The notes under the pieces: generated by a model
Told to the model about the DNA's origin: nothing
Database searches by the model: none
What the model saw: only the letters and a program-made list of their open reading frames with translations
Program-made: the position numbers and the translations under genes
From: Oscillospiraceae bacterium
GTDB lineage: Bacteria > Bacillota > Clostridia > Oscillospirales > Oscillospiraceae
Direction: 5' to 3'
Assembly: GCA_016293865.1 (NCBI GenBank)
Contig: JAEDDG010000055.1
Coordinates: 1-6,597, forward strand
Length of the DNA stretch: 6,597 nucleotides
In this document: one piece after another, positions 6,159 to 6,597 of the stretch
How the letters are laid out: each line of letters starts with the position of its first letter
Numbering within the stretch: the stretch's first letter is position 1

Positions 6159-6206
6159 ATGAGAACGTACCTGTTTGATTTCCGATGTCGTCGATGTTGC
6201 CGGTAA
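6159..6206 (+). CDS. Cysteine-rich 15-residue leader ORF upstream of cysK
   Basis: An ATG about 28 bases after the predicted transcription start opens a frame encoding MRTYLFDFRCRRCCR and ending in TAA. Three of the last six residues are cysteine, encoded TGT, TGT and TGC, including an adjacent pair. The stop lies 56 bases before the cysK start. GAAAGG (6140-6145) is a possible ribosome site, somewhat distant at 13 bases. In established cases, codons for a biosynthetic end product near the end of a leader ORF let the ribosome sense scarcity of that amino acid. Cysteine-rich leader ORFs before sulfur genes are known in actinobacteria. I infer a cysteine-sensing leader here. I see no clear terminator between it and cysK, so control may act on cysK translation rather than transcription. 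A chance ORF remains possible because it is so short. Confidence 0.5.
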   Translation: MRTYLFDFRCRRCCR

Positions 6207-6262
6207 AAACAATTTAATCAACAATCACAACTTCTGTAATTACGATATTGGAGGAATATATC

Positions 6263-6597
6263 ATGAGTAAAATTTATACATCTGCTGATCAGTTAATTGG
6301 CCGTACCCCGCTGCTGGAGCTTGCACATATTGAAAAGGAAGACGGCCTGGGCGCACGTGTTCTGGGCAAGCTTGAATATTTCAATCCCGCCGGTTCCGTT
6401 AAAGACCGCATCGCCAAGGCCATGATTGACGACGCCGAAGCCAAAGGTCTTCTGAAGCCCGGCTCCGTGATCATCGAGCCGACCTCCGGCAACACCGGCA
6501 TCGGCCTGGCTTCCGTGGCGGCCGCCAGGGGCTACCGTATCATCATCGTCATGCCCGAAACCATGAGCGTGGAGCGCCGCCAGCTGATGAAGGCCTA
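6263..6597 (+). CDS. cysK: Cysteine synthase A (O-acetylserine sulfhydrylase), 5' part
   Basis: CysK joins sulfide to O-acetylserine to form cysteine, using PLP. The first 111 codons are present and the gene runs off the window; the full protein is usually about 310 residues. Visible motifs are IGRTPLLEL (12-20), the PLP lysine Lys47 in NPAGSVKDR, the substrate loop EPTSGNTGIGLA (72-83) and VMPETMSVERR (96-106), all typical of cysteine synthase A. GGAGG (6250-6254) lies eight bases before ATG 6263, in the loop of a possible weak ATATT/AATAT hairpin (6245-6259). It has its own consensus promoter and a leader with a cysteine-rich ORF. It stands back to back with an Rrf2 regulator. In Bacillus and Staphylococcus, CysK binds the Rrf2 protein CymR and acts as its co-sensor, which this layout would suit. 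Cystathionine beta-synthase-like relatives are less likely. Confidence 0.93.
   Translation, partial: MSKIYTSADQLIGRTPLLELAHIEKEDGLGARVLGKLEYFNPAGSVKDRIAKAMIDDAEAKGLLKPGSVIIEPTSGNTGIGLASVAAARGYRIIIVMPETMSVERRQLMKA

Noticed and set aside
6125..6262. T-box or SAM riboswitch in the cysK leader
   Set aside because: I see no T-box bulge sequence, no SAM-riboswitch-like stem set and no terminator; the only clear element is the short ORF.
1..6597. CRISPR array, insertion sequence, tRNA or rRNA gene
   Set aside because: No spaced direct repeats, transposase motifs, terminal repeats or structural RNA signatures were seen.

Overview
The window looks like chromosomal DNA of an anaerobic, fairly GC-rich Firmicute of the Clostridia type. 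The reasons are strong GGAGG-type ribosome sites, consensus sigma-A promoters, an [FeFe]-hydrogenase maturase gene, and the grouping of mnmA, a cysteine desulfurase gene, a tcdA-type gene and an Rrf2 regulator. That grouping recalls the cymR-yrvO-mnmA/yrvM neighbourhood of Bacillus. I cannot assign a genus.

Layout. Positions 1-226 hold no gene I can support. A sigma-A promoter (227-255) followed by a 25-bp imperfect palindrome (258-282) precedes a five-gene plus-strand operon. Its genes are hydE (330-1421), mnmA (1469-2644), a tcdA-type E1-like dehydratase (2651-3418), an IscS/YrvO-like cysteine desulfurase (3415-4584) and a TtcA-family PP-loop protein (4584-5444). The last four are tightly spaced or overlapping. 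The operon ends in a strong intrinsic terminator (5525-5560). On the minus strand, facing the operon, is an Rrf2/IscR-type regulator with three cysteines (5582-6013). It is transcribed divergently from cysK (6263 to the window edge, partial). The intergenic region between them carries both promoters, a 45-bp inverted repeat and a second 25-bp palindrome resembling the one before hydE. Inside the cysK leader is a 15-codon ORF encoding MRTYLFDFRCRRCCR.

How the genes fit together. cysK would make cysteine. The desulfurase would take its sulfur as a persulfide and pass it to MnmA (s2U34 of tRNA) and possibly to the TtcA-like protein. The tcdA-type enzyme would cyclise t6A37 of tRNA. HydE, a radical-SAM Fe-S enzyme, is the odd member. 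The Rrf2 protein is a plausible sensor of Fe-S or cysteine status acting on its own gene, on cysK and perhaps on the hydE operon. The least ordinary parts are the cysteine-rich leader ORF, the candidate operator shared by two distant promoters, and a PP-loop aspartate replaced by glycine in the TtcA-like protein.
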